A DNA stretch of 64,000 bases from Streptomyces actuosus (lineage in GTDB: Bacteria > Actinomycetota > Actinomycetes > Streptomycetales > Streptomycetaceae). Numbering within the stretch: the first letter of the stretch is position 1; each line of letters begins with the position of its first letter. Shown piece by piece: positions 1 through 8,396 of this stretch. Both the position numbers and the translations under genes were made by a program. The notes below the pieces were generated by a model that worked only from the letters and a program-made list of their open reading frames with translations, searched no databases and was not told the DNA's origin. The DNA is taken from assembly GCF_016921115.1 (NCBI RefSeq), contig NZ_JAFFZS010000011.1:124001-188000 (forward strand). The letters run 5' to 3'.

Positions 1-1
1 C

Positions 2-859
2 GTCGCCGTCGCCCTGAGCATCACCGCCTTCCCGGTCCTCGCCCGGATCCTCGCCGACCGCGGCCTGGAGACCACGCCTCTGGGAACCTTCGCCCTGGCC
101 TGCGCCGCCACCGACGACGCCCTCGCCTGGTGCCTGCTCACCGCCGCCGTCGCCCTGGCCACCACCGGCACCGCCCTGTCGGCCCTGACCACCCTTGGTC
201 TCACCGCCGCCTTCGCCGCCGGCCTCACCCTCATACGCCCGCTGCTGCGCACCCTGCTCGAGCGCGCCGGCCGCACCGGCGACGAACTCGTCCTGGCCCT
301 CCTCTTCACCGGGCTTTGCCTCAGCGCCTACACCACCGACCAGATCGGCGTGCACCCCGCCTTCGGCGCGTTCCTGCTCGGCGCCGCCGCCCCCCGCGGG
401 CTGCCGGCCGTCGAACGCAGCGCCGCACGCATCCGCACCGTCGTCCTGCCGCTCCTGCTGCCGCTGTTCTTCGTCGACGCCGGCCTGCACACCGACTTCT
501 CCACCCTGCCCGCCGGACAGTGGGGCTGGGGCGCGGCCATCCTCGCCGTCGCCGTCGTCGGCAAGTGGGGCGGCGCGGCCGGTGCCGCCCGGCTCACCGG
601 CTCCGACTGGCGCTGGGCGGCCGCCGTCGGCACGCTCATGAACTGCCGCGGCCTGACCGAACTCGTCGTCCTGGGCATCGGCCTGCAGACCGGCGTCATC
701 ACCGAGACCTTGTTCACCCTCCTAGTGATCATGACCGTCATCACCACCGCGGCCACCGCCCCGATCCTCCGGCGCGTGGCCGGCGACGACCCGCGAATGA
801 CCCCGCCGGCACCCCACGACGATCCCGAGCGCGCCCCGGCCGGGGAGGCGACCCGATGA
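2..859 (+). CDS. Cation/proton antiporter, CPA2 family, C-terminal part
   Basis: Integral membrane Na+(K+)/H+ exchanger cut by the left window edge; the reading frame is open from base 2 with no start. Near its beginning it has the CPA2 signature TAFPVLARIL, followed by several hydrophobic helices, a FFVDAGL segment typical of helix 10-11 of the family, and NCRGLTELVVLGIG, the conserved late-helix motif. The last ~25 residues are a charged, Pro/Ala-rich cytoplasmic tail, with no TrkA-N domain. Its stop overlaps the next start by 4 bp (ATGA), so the two genes are probably translationally coupled. The ion cannot be told from sequence. Confidence 0.85.
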   Translation, partial: VAVALSITAFPVLARILADRGLETTPLGTFALACAATDDALAWCLLTAAVALATTGTALSALTTLGLTAAFAAGLTLIRPLLRTLLERAGRTGDELVLALLFTGLCLSAYTTDQIGVHPAFGAFLLGAAAPRGLPAVERSAARIRTVVLPLLLPLFFVDAGLHTDFSTLPAGQWGWGAAILAVAVVGKWGGAAGAARLTGSDWRWAAAVGTLMNCRGLTELVVLGIGLQTGVITETLFTLLVIMTVITTAATAPILRRVAGDDPRMTPPAPHDDPERAPAGEATR

Positions 860-1425
860 CCCGCTCCCCGAACCCGGTCCTGGACGCGGTCCTCACCCGG
901 CGCAGCGCACCCCGCCTGACCGAGCCAGCCCCCGGCCCCGCCGAACTGGAGCGCCTCGTCCAGGCCGCGGCGACCGCACCCGATCACGGGCGGCTTCGCC
1001 CCTGGCGAGTGGTCGCGGTGAGCGGCGACGAGCGGGCCCGACTCGGCGGCGCGCTCGGCGAAGCCGCCGACACACCGGAACAGGCCCGCCGCGCCGCCGC
1101 GAAGCCCCTGCGCGCGCCCCTGCTCCTGACGATCGTGCACCGGCCCGTGCCCAACCACCCGAAGGTCCCCGAGTGGGAGCAACTGGCCGCCACCACCGGC
1201 ATGGTCACCACCCTCTCGCTGCTCCTGCACAGCCAAGGCTTCGCTTCGATCTGGCGCACCGGCGCCGCTGTCCGGGCACCCCAGGTCCACAAGTACCTCG
1301 GCGTCGACGAGGACGAACAGCTCCTGGGCTGGCTCTACGTCGGGACCCGGTGCGCCTCCAACGCCGCCGACCGGCGGCCGCTCGACACCCCCGCCAGGAT
1401 CACCTGGCACACCACCGGCATCTGA
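856..1425 (+). CDS. Nitroreductase family protein
   Basis: A 189-aa flavin-dependent oxidoreductase of the nitroreductase fold. It opens with a VLTRRSAPRL segment, the usual RRS FMN-phosphate binding motif, followed by the PDHGRLRPWR(V/F) stretch that lines the flavin. A central helix (GMVTTLSLLLHSQGFASIWRTG) and the late LGWLYVGT segment match small YdjA-like members. Length is normal. The ATG lies in the ATGA overlap with the antiporter stop, which fixes the start. The substrate is unknown; YdjA-like enzymes often accept nitroaromatics or quinones in vitro. Linkage to an antiporter suggests a stress operon, but that is inference. Confidence 0.85.
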   Translation: MTRSPNPVLDAVLTRRSAPRLTEPAPGPAELERLVQAAATAPDHGRLRPWRVVAVSGDERARLGGALGEAADTPEQARRAAAKPLRAPLLLTIVHRPVPNHPKVPEWEQLAATTGMVTTLSLLLHSQGFASIWRTGAAVRAPQVHKYLGVDEDEQLLGWLYVGTRCASNAADRRPLDTPARITWHTTGI

Positions 1426-1505
1426 GCCCGTCACCCAGCACACGACACGCCGGCAGTCGCGGCAGCGGAGCTGGGCGGACGCCGAACCTCCGCGAAAGGC
1501 AGACC

Positions 1506-2609
1506 GTGCGCGACATCCAGCACATCGAGATCCCCGGGCACACCCTGAGCGTGCGCGTCGACCCCGGCCCCGAACGAGAGGGCCGCCCCGCCCTGTGGCC
1601 GAGCGTGGGGGAGTACCCGATCTACGACCCGTTCCTCTACACGACCATGACCACCGACGACGAGCGCAACCACCGGTTCCGCGCGGCACTGGCGCACCTG
1701 GCACCAGACCGGCGGATCCTGGACATCGGAACGGGCCAGGACCTGCTCTGGGCACGCGAAGGCGTGCAGGCCGGAGCCCGGCACGCAGTGGCCATCGAGG
1801 TCATCGAGGACGCGTTCCACAAGGCGGCCGCCAACCTGCCGGCCCTCGAGTCCCCGGACCGGATCACGCTCCTGCTCGGCGAGTCGACCAGACTCCGCTT
1901 CGCCCCCCGCGCCGATGTCTGCGTCGCCGAGATCATCGGCTCGCTCGCCGGCGCCGAAGGCGCGGCAGCCGTCCTGGCCGACGCCCGCACCCGCCTCCTG
2001 GAACCCGGCGGGCTGGTCATCCCCCACCGCGCGGTCACCTTGGCCGCCGCGGTCCGCCTGTCCGACCTGCTCCCCGAACAGCCCGTGGCGTTCGCCGAGG
2101 CCGCACTCCCGTACCTACGAAGCATCTTCGGCTGGCACGGCAGCCCCTTCGACGTACGACTCAGGGTCGAGAACCCGCCCGCCGACGCGCTGCTCTCCGA
2201 GGGAGCTCCCATCGAGGTGCTCGACTTCAACGGTGACCTGCAGACGCAGCAGCGTACGACTACGCACTTGGCCATCACGCGGTCTGGCCTCGTGGATGGC
2301 GTGCTCACCTGGCTCAACCTCTGGTGCCTGCCGGACGAAGAGCCTCTCGACGCACTGAGCATGAAGACGAACTGGGCCACCATCTACTTGCCGCTCTTCG
2401 ACAGTCCCGTGCCGGTCGAGCCCGGAGATGTCCTGGAGCTCACCTTCGCGGCCGCCCTCAGCGACGACCGTGTTCACCCGGACTATCAGCTCCAGGCTGT
2501 CCTGCGCACCGCCGACGGGCAACAGCGCCGCGGATCTCTGATCTCCCCGCATCACGGCGGCGCCTTCAGGTCCCACTCGCTCTACCGGGACCTCTTCCCC
2601 GCGGGCTGA
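1506..2609 (+). CDS. PRMT-like class I SAM-dependent methyltransferase
   Basis: A 367-aa protein with a Rossmann methyltransferase core. Motif I is ILDIGTGQDLL at about residue 75, with an acidic post-I segment (AIEVIED). It then has a VAEIIGS segment at the position of the protein-arginine-methyltransferase double-E loop, and further on TNWATIYLPL, which resembles the THW loop that binds the target arginine. The C-terminal half is beta-rich, like the PRMT barrel. Start is GTG at 1506 with a GAAAGG ribosome site 8 bases upstream; the open frame extends further but has no better start. Bacterial PRMT-like enzymes are uncommon and their substrates mostly unknown. The assignment rests on motifs only; other O- or N-methyl acceptors are possible. 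Confidence 0.7.
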   Translation: MRDIQHIEIPGHTLSVRVDPGPEREGRPALWPSVGEYPIYDPFLYTTMTTDDERNHRFRAALAHLAPDRRILDIGTGQDLLWAREGVQAGARHAVAIEVIEDAFHKAAANLPALESPDRITLLLGESTRLRFAPRADVCVAEIIGSLAGAEGAAAVLADARTRLLEPGGLVIPHRAVTLAAAVRLSDLLPEQPVAFAEAALPYLRSIFGWHGSPFDVRLRVENPPADALLSEGAPIEVLDFNGDLQTQQRTTTHLAITRSGLVDGVLTWLNLWCLPDEEPLDALSMKTNWATIYLPLFDSPVPVEPGDVLELTFAAALSDDRVHPDYQLQAVLRTADGQQRRGSLISPHHGGAFRSHSLYRDLFPAG

Positions 2610-2618
2610 CCGGCCACC

Positions 2619-2647
2619 GGGCCGCGGCCTCCGGTACATCGCGGCCC
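2619..2647. terminator. Stem-loop between convergent genes
   Basis: GGGCCGCG pairs with CGCGGCCC across a 13-nt loop, in the 79-bp gap between the methyltransferase stop and the stop of the convergent regulator. GC-rich hairpins without a U-tract are typical actinobacterial terminators; it could serve both strands. Confidence 0.5.
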
Positions 2648-2688
2648 CGGCCCCGGGCACGGGGCGTCCTGGCGGGGGACGAAGAAGG

Positions 2689-4005
2689 TCAGAAGTCGCG
2701 CAGCGGCTCGCCCGCGTTCAGGCGGTCCAGGCGCTCGGACAGCCGTCGGCTCATCAGGTGCTGCGAGGCCTGGGAGGCCCGCCTCGCCGCCGCCATGTGC
2801 TCGGCCGAGTCACCGCGCAGCCGCGCCAGCTCGGCCTCCGTGATCAAGAGTTCCACCGTGTCGCGCGTCCGGTCCGACGGAAGGGCCGAGGCCTCTTTCA
2901 GGGCCTGAGCACCCTGCTCGGCCAGTCCGGCGACGGCGAACGCCCACGCCGCCTGTCCTTCCAGCTCACGCAAGTCGAACCACTCGAGCCAGGCCGGGCC
3001 CGTGCTGCTCTGCGCGCGGACGAAGAACTCGCGGGCCCGCTTCACCGCCGCCACAACCTGGTCCGCGTGACCGTTCAGCGCCCACGCCCGGGCTTCGGTC
3101 ACGCACGCGTAGGCCCTGACCAGAGGCGGCGCTCCACTGGCCGCCAGCACAGCGCTACGTGCGTGAGCGAGCACATCCGCCTGCCCTCCCTGCGTCGCCG
3201 CCAACCGGGCCTGGTGGATGTGGACCCGGGTGATGCGGGCGCGGTCGCCGATTGCCTGGGCCAGCCGCATCGCCTGAAGGTCGTAACGCTGGGCTAGGCC
3301 GGGAAGCTGGTCGTCGTAGGCCATCGAGGCCATCGCGAGGACGGCGTCGACCACGCTGCCGTACAGCCGGTGCCCAGTCCGGGCGGAGAAGCTTCCGTTC
3401 AACATCGGCGTGGCGTGCGTGTCCATCATCGACGCGAACGCGCCGCGGAACTTGCCCCCGCCGTGCTGGGAGTCGAGTTTGCCGAACAACCGCGTCTGTT
3501 CGTCGAGAAGGTCAATGTCCGCCGCGGTCACCTTGTGCTGCCCGTGACCACCGATCACGGCGTCGGCCGGCATGACGAGCGCCTCCCTTGAGGCGGGGCC
3601 GAAAACGCTAGGTGAGAATGCGCTTTTGACGACGTTGCGTCGGCGCATGGCGTCCAGGGCCCACAGCTTCGAGAGCATCCGCACGGCGTGAGGGACGTCC
3701 AGGTACTCCAGCGACTGCGCCGCGACCAGGCCGGTGTGGGACGGCCAGCCCAGGCTCTCCGGCGTCACCACCCGGTGCAGGGCATTGGACAGAACATGGC
3801 ACGCGGCGGCCGCGAGGTCGTCGCTGGGGGTTGCGCCCTTGCACCATCGCGAGACGGTGCTCGTGACCACCGTGTAGGGCAGGTGGATGGCCTCGCATCG
3901 AGCGGCGATCCGGCGGGCGAAGCCGCTGATGGACCAGTCCAGTGTCTCCAGATGCTTGAGTAAGACCTCGTTGCGCTCCGCCTTCGCTGATCTCGGCTTC
4001 GTCAT
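2689..4005 (-). CDS. HTH/TPR-type transcriptional regulator
   Basis: A 438-aa cytoplasmic protein. The N-terminal ~90 residues form a helix-turn-helix: SISGFARRIAARCEA, then TSTVSRWCKGATPSDDL as recognition helix. Residues ~150-430 are alanine/leucine-rich helical repeats of the TPR type (for example YDLQAMRLAQAIGDRARITR and LARLRGDSAEHMAAAR). This is the architecture of Streptomyces TPR regulators that sense peptides or small ligands. The ATG at 4005 is in the ATGA overlap with the stop of the upstream membrane-protein gene, which makes it the likely start although the frame is open for another 234 bases upstream. The target is unknown. Confidence 0.75.
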   Translation of the reverse strand: MTKPRSAKAERNEVLLKHLETLDWSISGFARRIAARCEAIHLPYTVVTSTVSRWCKGATPSDDLAAAACHVLSNALHRVVTPESLGWPSHTGLVAAQSLEYLDVPHAVRMLSKLWALDAMRRRNVVKSAFSPSVFGPASREALVMPADAVIGGHGQHKVTAADIDLLDEQTRLFGKLDSQHGGGKFRGAFASMMDTHATPMLNGSFSARTGHRLYGSVVDAVLAMASMAYDDQLPGLAQRYDLQAMRLAQAIGDRARITRVHIHQARLAATQGGQADVLAHARSAVLAASGAPPLVRAYACVTEARAWALNGHADQVVAAVKRAREFFVRAQSSTGPAWLEWFDLRELEGQAAWAFAVAGLAEQGAQALKEASALPSDRTRDTVELLITEAELARLRGDSAEHMAAARRASQASQHLMSRRLSERLDRLNAGEPLRDF

Positions 4006-4568
4006 CGCGCCGCCCATCGGGGTGAGGTCAGTGGAGAGGGCGAAGTGGTGCCTGCCGAAAGCGCTGTTTCGACGGTTGGCTTCCACGTTGAGGAGGGAGG
4101 GGAAGTAGAGGTGGGACCGGTGGCGTTCGCCTTGGCTGCCGAGACGAGCAGGGTGATCAGAACGCCCAGAAGGATCACGGCGAGGCAGCCGCCGAGGTCG
4201 CGCAGCGTCGACTTCAGCGGATCCTGGTACCAGGACCACCGGTCGTCCTGATCCGGGTCGTGCTCCGCCTGGGCCGCCGGGTGGTCGGGGATCGAGCGGC
4301 GGCGGACGAAGGTGTCGATGGCGGACGGCGCGTACCCGAAGTGCCTGCCCCGCTCAGCGTCGTTCCTGGACTCGCACGGACCCCAGTTGACCGTGTGGCA
4401 GGTGTCTCGGTGGACCGACAGGCCGAGTCGGATGCGCGGGAATCCGGGCCGGCCCCGCAGGGCCGCACTTACGCGCACGGCATCGGCCACGTTGCCCACC
4501 GGCAGGTAGCCGGCACGGCGGCTACCGCCGGCGGGCACCCCAAGGAGTACGGCGCCGTCCACCTTCAC
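4002..4568 (-). CDS. Small membrane protein coupled to TPR regulator
   Basis: No family recognised. The 188-aa product has a soluble N-terminal part with two cysteines in a DTCHTVNWGPCES segment, a polar region rich in Asp/Arg/Trp (DRWSWYQDPLK), then one strong transmembrane helix (LGGCLAVILLGVLITLLVSA, about residues 131-150) and a Ser/Thr/Pro-rich tail. It stops inside the start codon of the TPR regulator, arguing that it is a real gene co-translated with it. The start is uncertain: GTG at 4568 is the first in-frame choice, with other GTGs a few codons in. A membrane partner or sensor for the regulator is a reasonable inference. Confidence 0.55.
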   Translation of the reverse strand: MKVDGAVLLGVPAGGSRRAGYLPVGNVADAVRVSAALRGRPGFPRIRLGLSVHRDTCHTVNWGPCESRNDAERGRHFGYAPSAIDTFVRRRSIPDHPAAQAEHDPDQDDRWSWYQDPLKSTLRDLGGCLAVILLGVLITLLVSAAKANATGPTSTSPPSSTWKPTVETALSAGTTSPSPLTSPRWAAR

Positions 4569-4729
4569 CCCAACCGCGCCGTCGAGGAGATTCGGGTCGG
4601 CGAGGCGTGCCCGGAACCAGGCCTAGTCCTCAGCGCACTCCTCGGGTGAGGGGCGGCAGAGCGGAGCGGCGATTCGCGCCAGCGGGGAGCGCGGCATAGG
4701 AGGTGCGGGCCTCGCGTCGTGGACATCGG

Positions 4730-5626
4730 TCACGCCGCCCGGGTGAGCGGGTGGTTGAGGATCTCGGTGAGGGTGTCCCGGTCCAGGCGCACCACGACCG
4801 TGTGGTGGTCGGACAGGCCCTTCATGTCGACGACCTCGACCTCGCGGACGGCGGGCAAGAGCTGCTGGCTGGCGTAGATCCGGTCGACGCGCGCGTCCGG
4901 GCCGTGGGTGTCGCAGGCGTCGACCGTGGGCGCGACCGCGCTGGTGTCACCCGTGGCCGCGACGAGGTGCCGGGCGACGTCCTGGAGGCCGGCGGTGCGC
5001 AGGGTGTCGTCTGGGCGGTCGTCCATCCGGCGCACGCCGTCCGGCCCGAGGTAGGAACGGTGCGCCTGGTGGGGTTCGTCGCGGATCTCCTCCAGGACGG
5101 GCGGGGCGGGGTCTCCCGGAGTGCCGACGGCGGGGTAGCTGTTGTTGTCGCCGCCGAGCAGCGCAGGGTAGTGGACGTACCGGTCGCCGTCCTTCACCCA
5201 CTTGTCATTCCACTTGGTCAGCCATTCGGCCTCCGCCAGGCGCGTCGTGGTGGAGCAGTAGTTGAGGTGGTAGGAGCCCACGATCAGCGGGGTGGCGTCG
5301 GGGGCCGTTCCGGCGAGCTGGAAGCTGCACACGGCCGGCGGGAGCGCCCACACGGGACCGGTATTCGGGTACTCGCTGATCGGGATGAAGAGTTTCGGGT
5401 CGTGGTAGACGGCGGTGCAGCACTCGCGGCCGATGAAACCGACCATACCCAGCACGGCTTCGGCCGCGTCCGCGAGCGCGTTGCCGTTGTCGTGGGCGCC
5501 CCACATCTCCTGCCGCAGGAGCAGGTGCAGGTCGAGCGAGGCCAGGCGGTCGTGCATGCGCTGCCACAGGTCGCGGTCGCCGCCGCCGTTGTTCTCGAAA
5601 TTGCAGATCGCCGCGTTGATGAGCAC
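4730..5626 (-). CDS. Endonuclease/exonuclease/phosphatase (EEP) family protein
   Basis: A 298-aa member of the DNase I-like EEP fold. Visible active-site blocks: CNFENNGGG near the N-terminus (metal-binding Asn), LLLRQEMW (metal-binding Glu), GSYHLNY (catalytic His region), GGDNNSYP (DxN motif), RVDRIYAS and LSDHHTVVV (catalytic SDH). All key residues are present, so it should be a Mg-dependent phosphodiesterase or phosphatase; the substrate (nucleic acid, lipid or sugar phosphate) is unknown. No signal peptide. Start GTG at 5626 has a GGGGAGA ribosome site. It lies 25 bp after a paralogue of the same length, and the pair looks like one transcript from a tandem duplication. Confidence 0.8.
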   Translation of the reverse strand: MLINAAICNFENNGGGDRDLWQRMHDRLASLDLHLLLRQEMWGAHDNGNALADAAEAVLGMVGFIGRECCTAVYHDPKLFIPISEYPNTGPVWALPPAVCSFQLAGTAPDATPLIVGSYHLNYCSTTTRLAEAEWLTKWNDKWVKDGDRYVHYPALLGGDNNSYPAVGTPGDPAPPVLEEIRDEPHQAHRSYLGPDGVRRMDDRPDDTLRTAGLQDVARHLVAATGDTSAVAPTVDACDTHGPDARVDRIYASQQLLPAVREVEVVDMKGLSDHHTVVVRLDRDTLTEILNHPLTRAA

Positions 5627-5651
5627 GAAGGTCTCCCCGGAGGTAGAGGTG

Positions 5652-6566
5652 TCAGCGGGTGGGCGTGAGGGCTCGGCGGAGGACTTCGAGGTCGAACCGC
5701 GCGAGGAGCAGGGCGTGGTCGGAGACCGCTTGCACGTCGTCGTTCGCCAGGACCTCGAAGGCGGTCAGAGCTGGCGCGAGGTCGGGGGTGCAGTACATGC
5801 GGTCAATGCGCTGGGCGGGCCCTTGGTCGGTGCGCTTCAGGCTCGCCGTAGCCGTGAGCGCGCCGGGCTGGCCGAGGGCCGTGGCGGCGTGCAGGCCGAG
5901 GTCGGTGAAGACCGGGTTGCCGCCGGAGAGGATCTCGTCCGGTCGAGTGTCCGAGACACGTCGGCCAGCGCGCTCGATGGTGCGGTGCTGGTAGTGCACG
6001 CGGTCCTCGACCTTGTCCCAGTCCGGGAGCGCCACGGATTCCAGGTCCGTGCGGTGCGGGTAGCTGTTGGCGTCCATCCCGACCAGGGCGCTGCGGGAGT
6101 TGTCGGCGAGGGTGGTGAGCCGCCGCGCCTCGGTCGCGCGCAGGTCCGGGTCGAAGTGGCACAGGTGCGCCGAGGCGAGGTCGATCGGCTTCGCGCAGCC
6201 CTTGAGGCGGACGCGGGGATTGCAGATCGGCTTCCACGGCATGTCGTGCTCGAACTCGCCGTCGACGAAGAACAGGTTGGGGTCGACCATCACGCCGACC
6301 GGGTTATGGCTGCGTCCTTCCCGCGGGGCGGCCATGAACGGCGTGAGGCCACCGAGCCGGTTGGCCTCGGCGTACAGGTCCGCCTTTCCTCGGTCCCACG
6401 CGCCGGTCAGCTCCTGGCGCAGCACGACGTGCGGTTTGATGGAGACGAGGATGTCGCGGGCCAGGTCGCGGTGGTCTTCCCCTCCATGCCGACCGCCGCC
6501 GTTGTGCTCGACGTTCCAGCACACGATGCGGATTTCGTTGTCGAAAGGGGGCTCTGCAAGGGACAA
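5652..6566 (-). CDS. EEP family protein, paralogue of the downstream gene
   Basis: A 304-aa EEP-fold protein with the full set of motifs: VCWNVEHNGGG (Asn), HVVLRQE (Glu), ASAHLCHFDP (His), GMDANSYPHR (DxN), RIDRMYC and VSDHALLLARFD (SDH). It shares the N-terminal EHNGGG/ENNGGG hallmark with its neighbour but is clearly diverged elsewhere. TTG at 6566 is chosen as start because AAGGAG sits 8-9 bases upstream and no ATG/GTG fits as well. It has no signal peptide. Possible function is cleavage of nucleic acid or another phosphodiester; the two copies may differ in substrate. Confidence 0.8.
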   Translation of the reverse strand: MSLAEPPFDNEIRIVCWNVEHNGGGRHGGEDHRDLARDILVSIKPHVVLRQELTGAWDRGKADLYAEANRLGGLTPFMAAPREGRSHNPVGVMVDPNLFFVDGEFEHDMPWKPICNPRVRLKGCAKPIDLASAHLCHFDPDLRATEARRLTTLADNSRSALVGMDANSYPHRTDLESVALPDWDKVEDRVHYQHRTIERAGRRVSDTRPDEILSGGNPVFTDLGLHAATALGQPGALTATASLKRTDQGPAQRIDRMYCTPDLAPALTAFEVLANDDVQAVSDHALLLARFDLEVLRRALTPTR

Positions 6567-6629
6567 GAGGGCATCTCCTTGGGCGGGTTGCGGCTCGCAG
6601 GACCGACTCGGGCTGGGGTGGTGGCGCGG

Positions 6630-7235
6630 TCACGCCGCGCGTGCGTCGGGTGCAGGAGCGGGCCCCACCGCAGCGGGGGCGGATAAGGATGCGATTGGCC
6701 CGTGCCGCTCACGCAGACGGCGGGCCTGTTCGGTGTACGGCGGCAGGCCCGCGTCGGCCCGGCGGGCGTCGAGCTGGGCGGGATCGGTGATCGGGTGCGG
6801 TTCGAGGAGCCCGTCGGGGCGGTACCAATGCTGGGTTCCGTACAGCTGCGCCTGCCCGCTGTTGACGAGCATCCGGTCCTGCACGTGGGCCCACTGGGCA
6901 GGCGTCGCCTCGCCTTGCTGCGCCGCCTCGTGCAAGGCGGCGAGGAACCGGCTCTGAAGCTGGCGGTCCTGATCGGCGTGAACAGCAATGGCCACTGCGG
7001 CCTGGCATCCGTTCTCACCGACCTGGGACCGCCCTGGCCAGCCGTACCGGACCACGATCTCCCCTAGGAAGAGGGCGTTGTCGGCGTCTGCCTTCCGGGC
7101 CGCCGCGAACACGTCCGCAGGCGTGGCGGATCGGCGGTGGGCGGGCGTGCGCCACGACTCCCTGGCGATCTCGGCCCGCGTGGTCAGCTCGCGGCCGATG
7201 GCGGGCCAGTTGGGCGGGCTGCCGGGCGTAGTCAT
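6630..7235 (-). CDS. DUF6624 domain protein
   Basis: A 201-aa protein. The central section, GWPGRSQVGENG followed by an AHADQD-like segment and then AQLYGTQ, is the conserved core of DUF6624, a domain found in many Streptomyces orphan genes with no known activity. A C-terminal Ala/Pro tail follows. ATG at 7235 has a GAGAGGCAG ribosome site and is preferred over the much longer upstream open frame. It begins 35 bp after the stop of the 182-aa gene upstream and is probably in the same transcript. Confidence 0.75.
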   Translation of the reverse strand: MTTPGSPPNWPAIGRELTTRAEIARESWRTPAHRRSATPADVFAAARKADADNALFLGEIVVRYGWPGRSQVGENGCQAAVAIAVHADQDRQLQSRFLAALHEAAQQGEATPAQWAHVQDRMLVNSGQAQLYGTQHWYRPDGLLEPHPITDPAQLDARRADAGLPPYTEQARRLRERHGPIASLSAPAAVGPAPAPDARAA

Positions 7236-7269
7236 GGTGATGCGTCTGCCTCTCGATTGGTCCGGCTGG

Positions 7270-7818
7270 TCAGATGTCGGTCTCGGCGCGCACCAGCCAC
7301 AGCCCGCCCGACCGAGCGGCAATCCAATGCAGCTGGGCTTCATAGATCCGGTCGATGGGGGATACCGAAGTGCGACTGACGGCGACGACGCCGCGGACGG
7401 GCGAGGCTGGGTCGGCGAGGAGGCGCAGCGCACGGGCGTAGCCGCGCCGCAGGGTGGGGTCGTCGCCGTCCCCGTGGCCGTCGAGCGTGTCGACGATCCG
7501 GTCGGCGACGGTGAAGGAGTGCCGGGCGGCATGTCCCTGGGCGGCGGCGAGGTCGTCGTGCGGGTCCAGGTCTGCACGGGTGAGGGCATACAAGACCACG
7601 TGCGGCGGCCCGTCGACTTGCCGCAGTGCGGCTTGGTTGATGGCGGTCCTCTGCCGAGCAAGAGCCTGCGCTCCTGCGGGGCGCCACGGCGGCACGGGTG
7701 CGGGGCGCTGGCTGCGGGCCCGAGGGGTGAGGGTCCGAGGGGTGAGGGTCCGGACACCGTCGGGCGGCCGTTGGCGCGGGTCGGCAGCGGCAGACAGGGT
7801 GGGTGCATGGGTGTTCAT
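7270..7818 (-). CDS. Hypothetical protein in DUF6624/GNAT operon
   Basis: Family not recognised. 182 aa, with an Arg/Pro-rich N-terminal ~50 residues (low complexity) and a folded-looking remainder containing HVVLYALTRADLD, ARHSFTVADRIVDTLDG and a C-terminal YEAQLHWIAARSGGLWLVRAE. No signal peptide or membrane segment. It starts in an ATGA overlap with the stop of the GNAT gene, so it is translationally coupled. Coding status is supported by that overlap and by third-position GC. Confidence 0.6.
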   Translation of the reverse strand: MNTHAPTLSAAADPRQRPPDGVRTLTPRTLTPRARSQRPAPVPPWRPAGAQALARQRTAINQAALRQVDGPPHVVLYALTRADLDPHDDLAAAQGHAARHSFTVADRIVDTLDGHGDGDDPTLRRGYARALRLLADPASPVRGVVAVSRTSVSPIDRIYEAQLHWIAARSGGLWLVRAETDI

Positions 7819-8396
7819 CGGGCGCTCACCTCCGGCAAGGGGAGTGCGTCGTCAGCAGCGGAGATCGCCACGGTGGGAGCGGGGCGCGGCTCGGCGCGCA
7901 GTCGTAGAGGCGTGATGCGTTCGCCGTCGGCGCGGCGGACAGGCGGCAGATCCTCCCATCCAAGATCACGGAGCAGGGCCAGCAACGTCGCGCGGGTCTG
8001 GGAGTCACTTGGGACCTCCCACCAGACCCACTCCAAGCCGTGCTGTGCCGCGTGGTCGGCGAGCCACAGCGTGAGCAGTCGCGCCGCCTGGTCGTCGTGT
8101 CCCGGCACCGGCGGAACCAGGGACACCCAGATCCCGGGGCCCGGGCAGCCATGGCTCCAGTGCGGCAGATCCGCGCCGGGGTGCACGACGAGACATCCGG
8201 CGAGTTCGCCGTCGTCGTAGAGGCCGGTGACGGTGGCCTGCGACCGGATGAGGGCGACCAGCTGATCAGCAGGATGGTCGATGCCTTGCTCGGCGAGTCT
8301 GCGGGTGGTCTCCTGGGCGAGTGCCGCGGCCTCGGCTCTTGCCGCGCCGGTGCGGACCGGAAGCATCGCGTACGCCGGTGTGCCGACGGTGGCCAT
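7815..8396 (-). CDS. GNAT-like acetyltransferase
   Basis: About 193 aa. The layout is that of a GNAT fold: a TGLYDDGELAGCLVVH beta-hairpin, a PGIWVSLVPPVPGHDDQAARLL segment corresponding to the acetyl-CoA pyrophosphate loop region (degenerate, no clean RGxGxG), then GLEWVWWEVPSDSQ and LLRDLGWEDLPPV, the usual C-terminal strand-helix of GNATs. The start is ATG 8396 or GTG 8399; both overlap the stop of the LuxR-type gene. Substrate unknown. The degenerate CoA loop means activity should not be assumed. Confidence 0.6.
   Translation of the reverse strand: MATVGTPAYAMLPVRTGAARAEAAALAQETTRRLAEQGIDHPADQLVALIRSQATVTGLYDDGELAGCLVVHPGADLPHWSHGCPGPGIWVSLVPPVPGHDDQAARLLTLWLADHAAQHGLEWVWWEVPSDSQTRATLLALLRDLGWEDLPPVRRADGERITPLRLRAEPRPAPTVAISAADDALPLPEVSAR

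Noticed and set aside
4260..4649. A 129-codon + strand frame whose last 40 codons look coding
   Set aside because: It is antisense to the coupled 188-aa membrane-protein gene; no ribosome site or family. Kept as unlikely.
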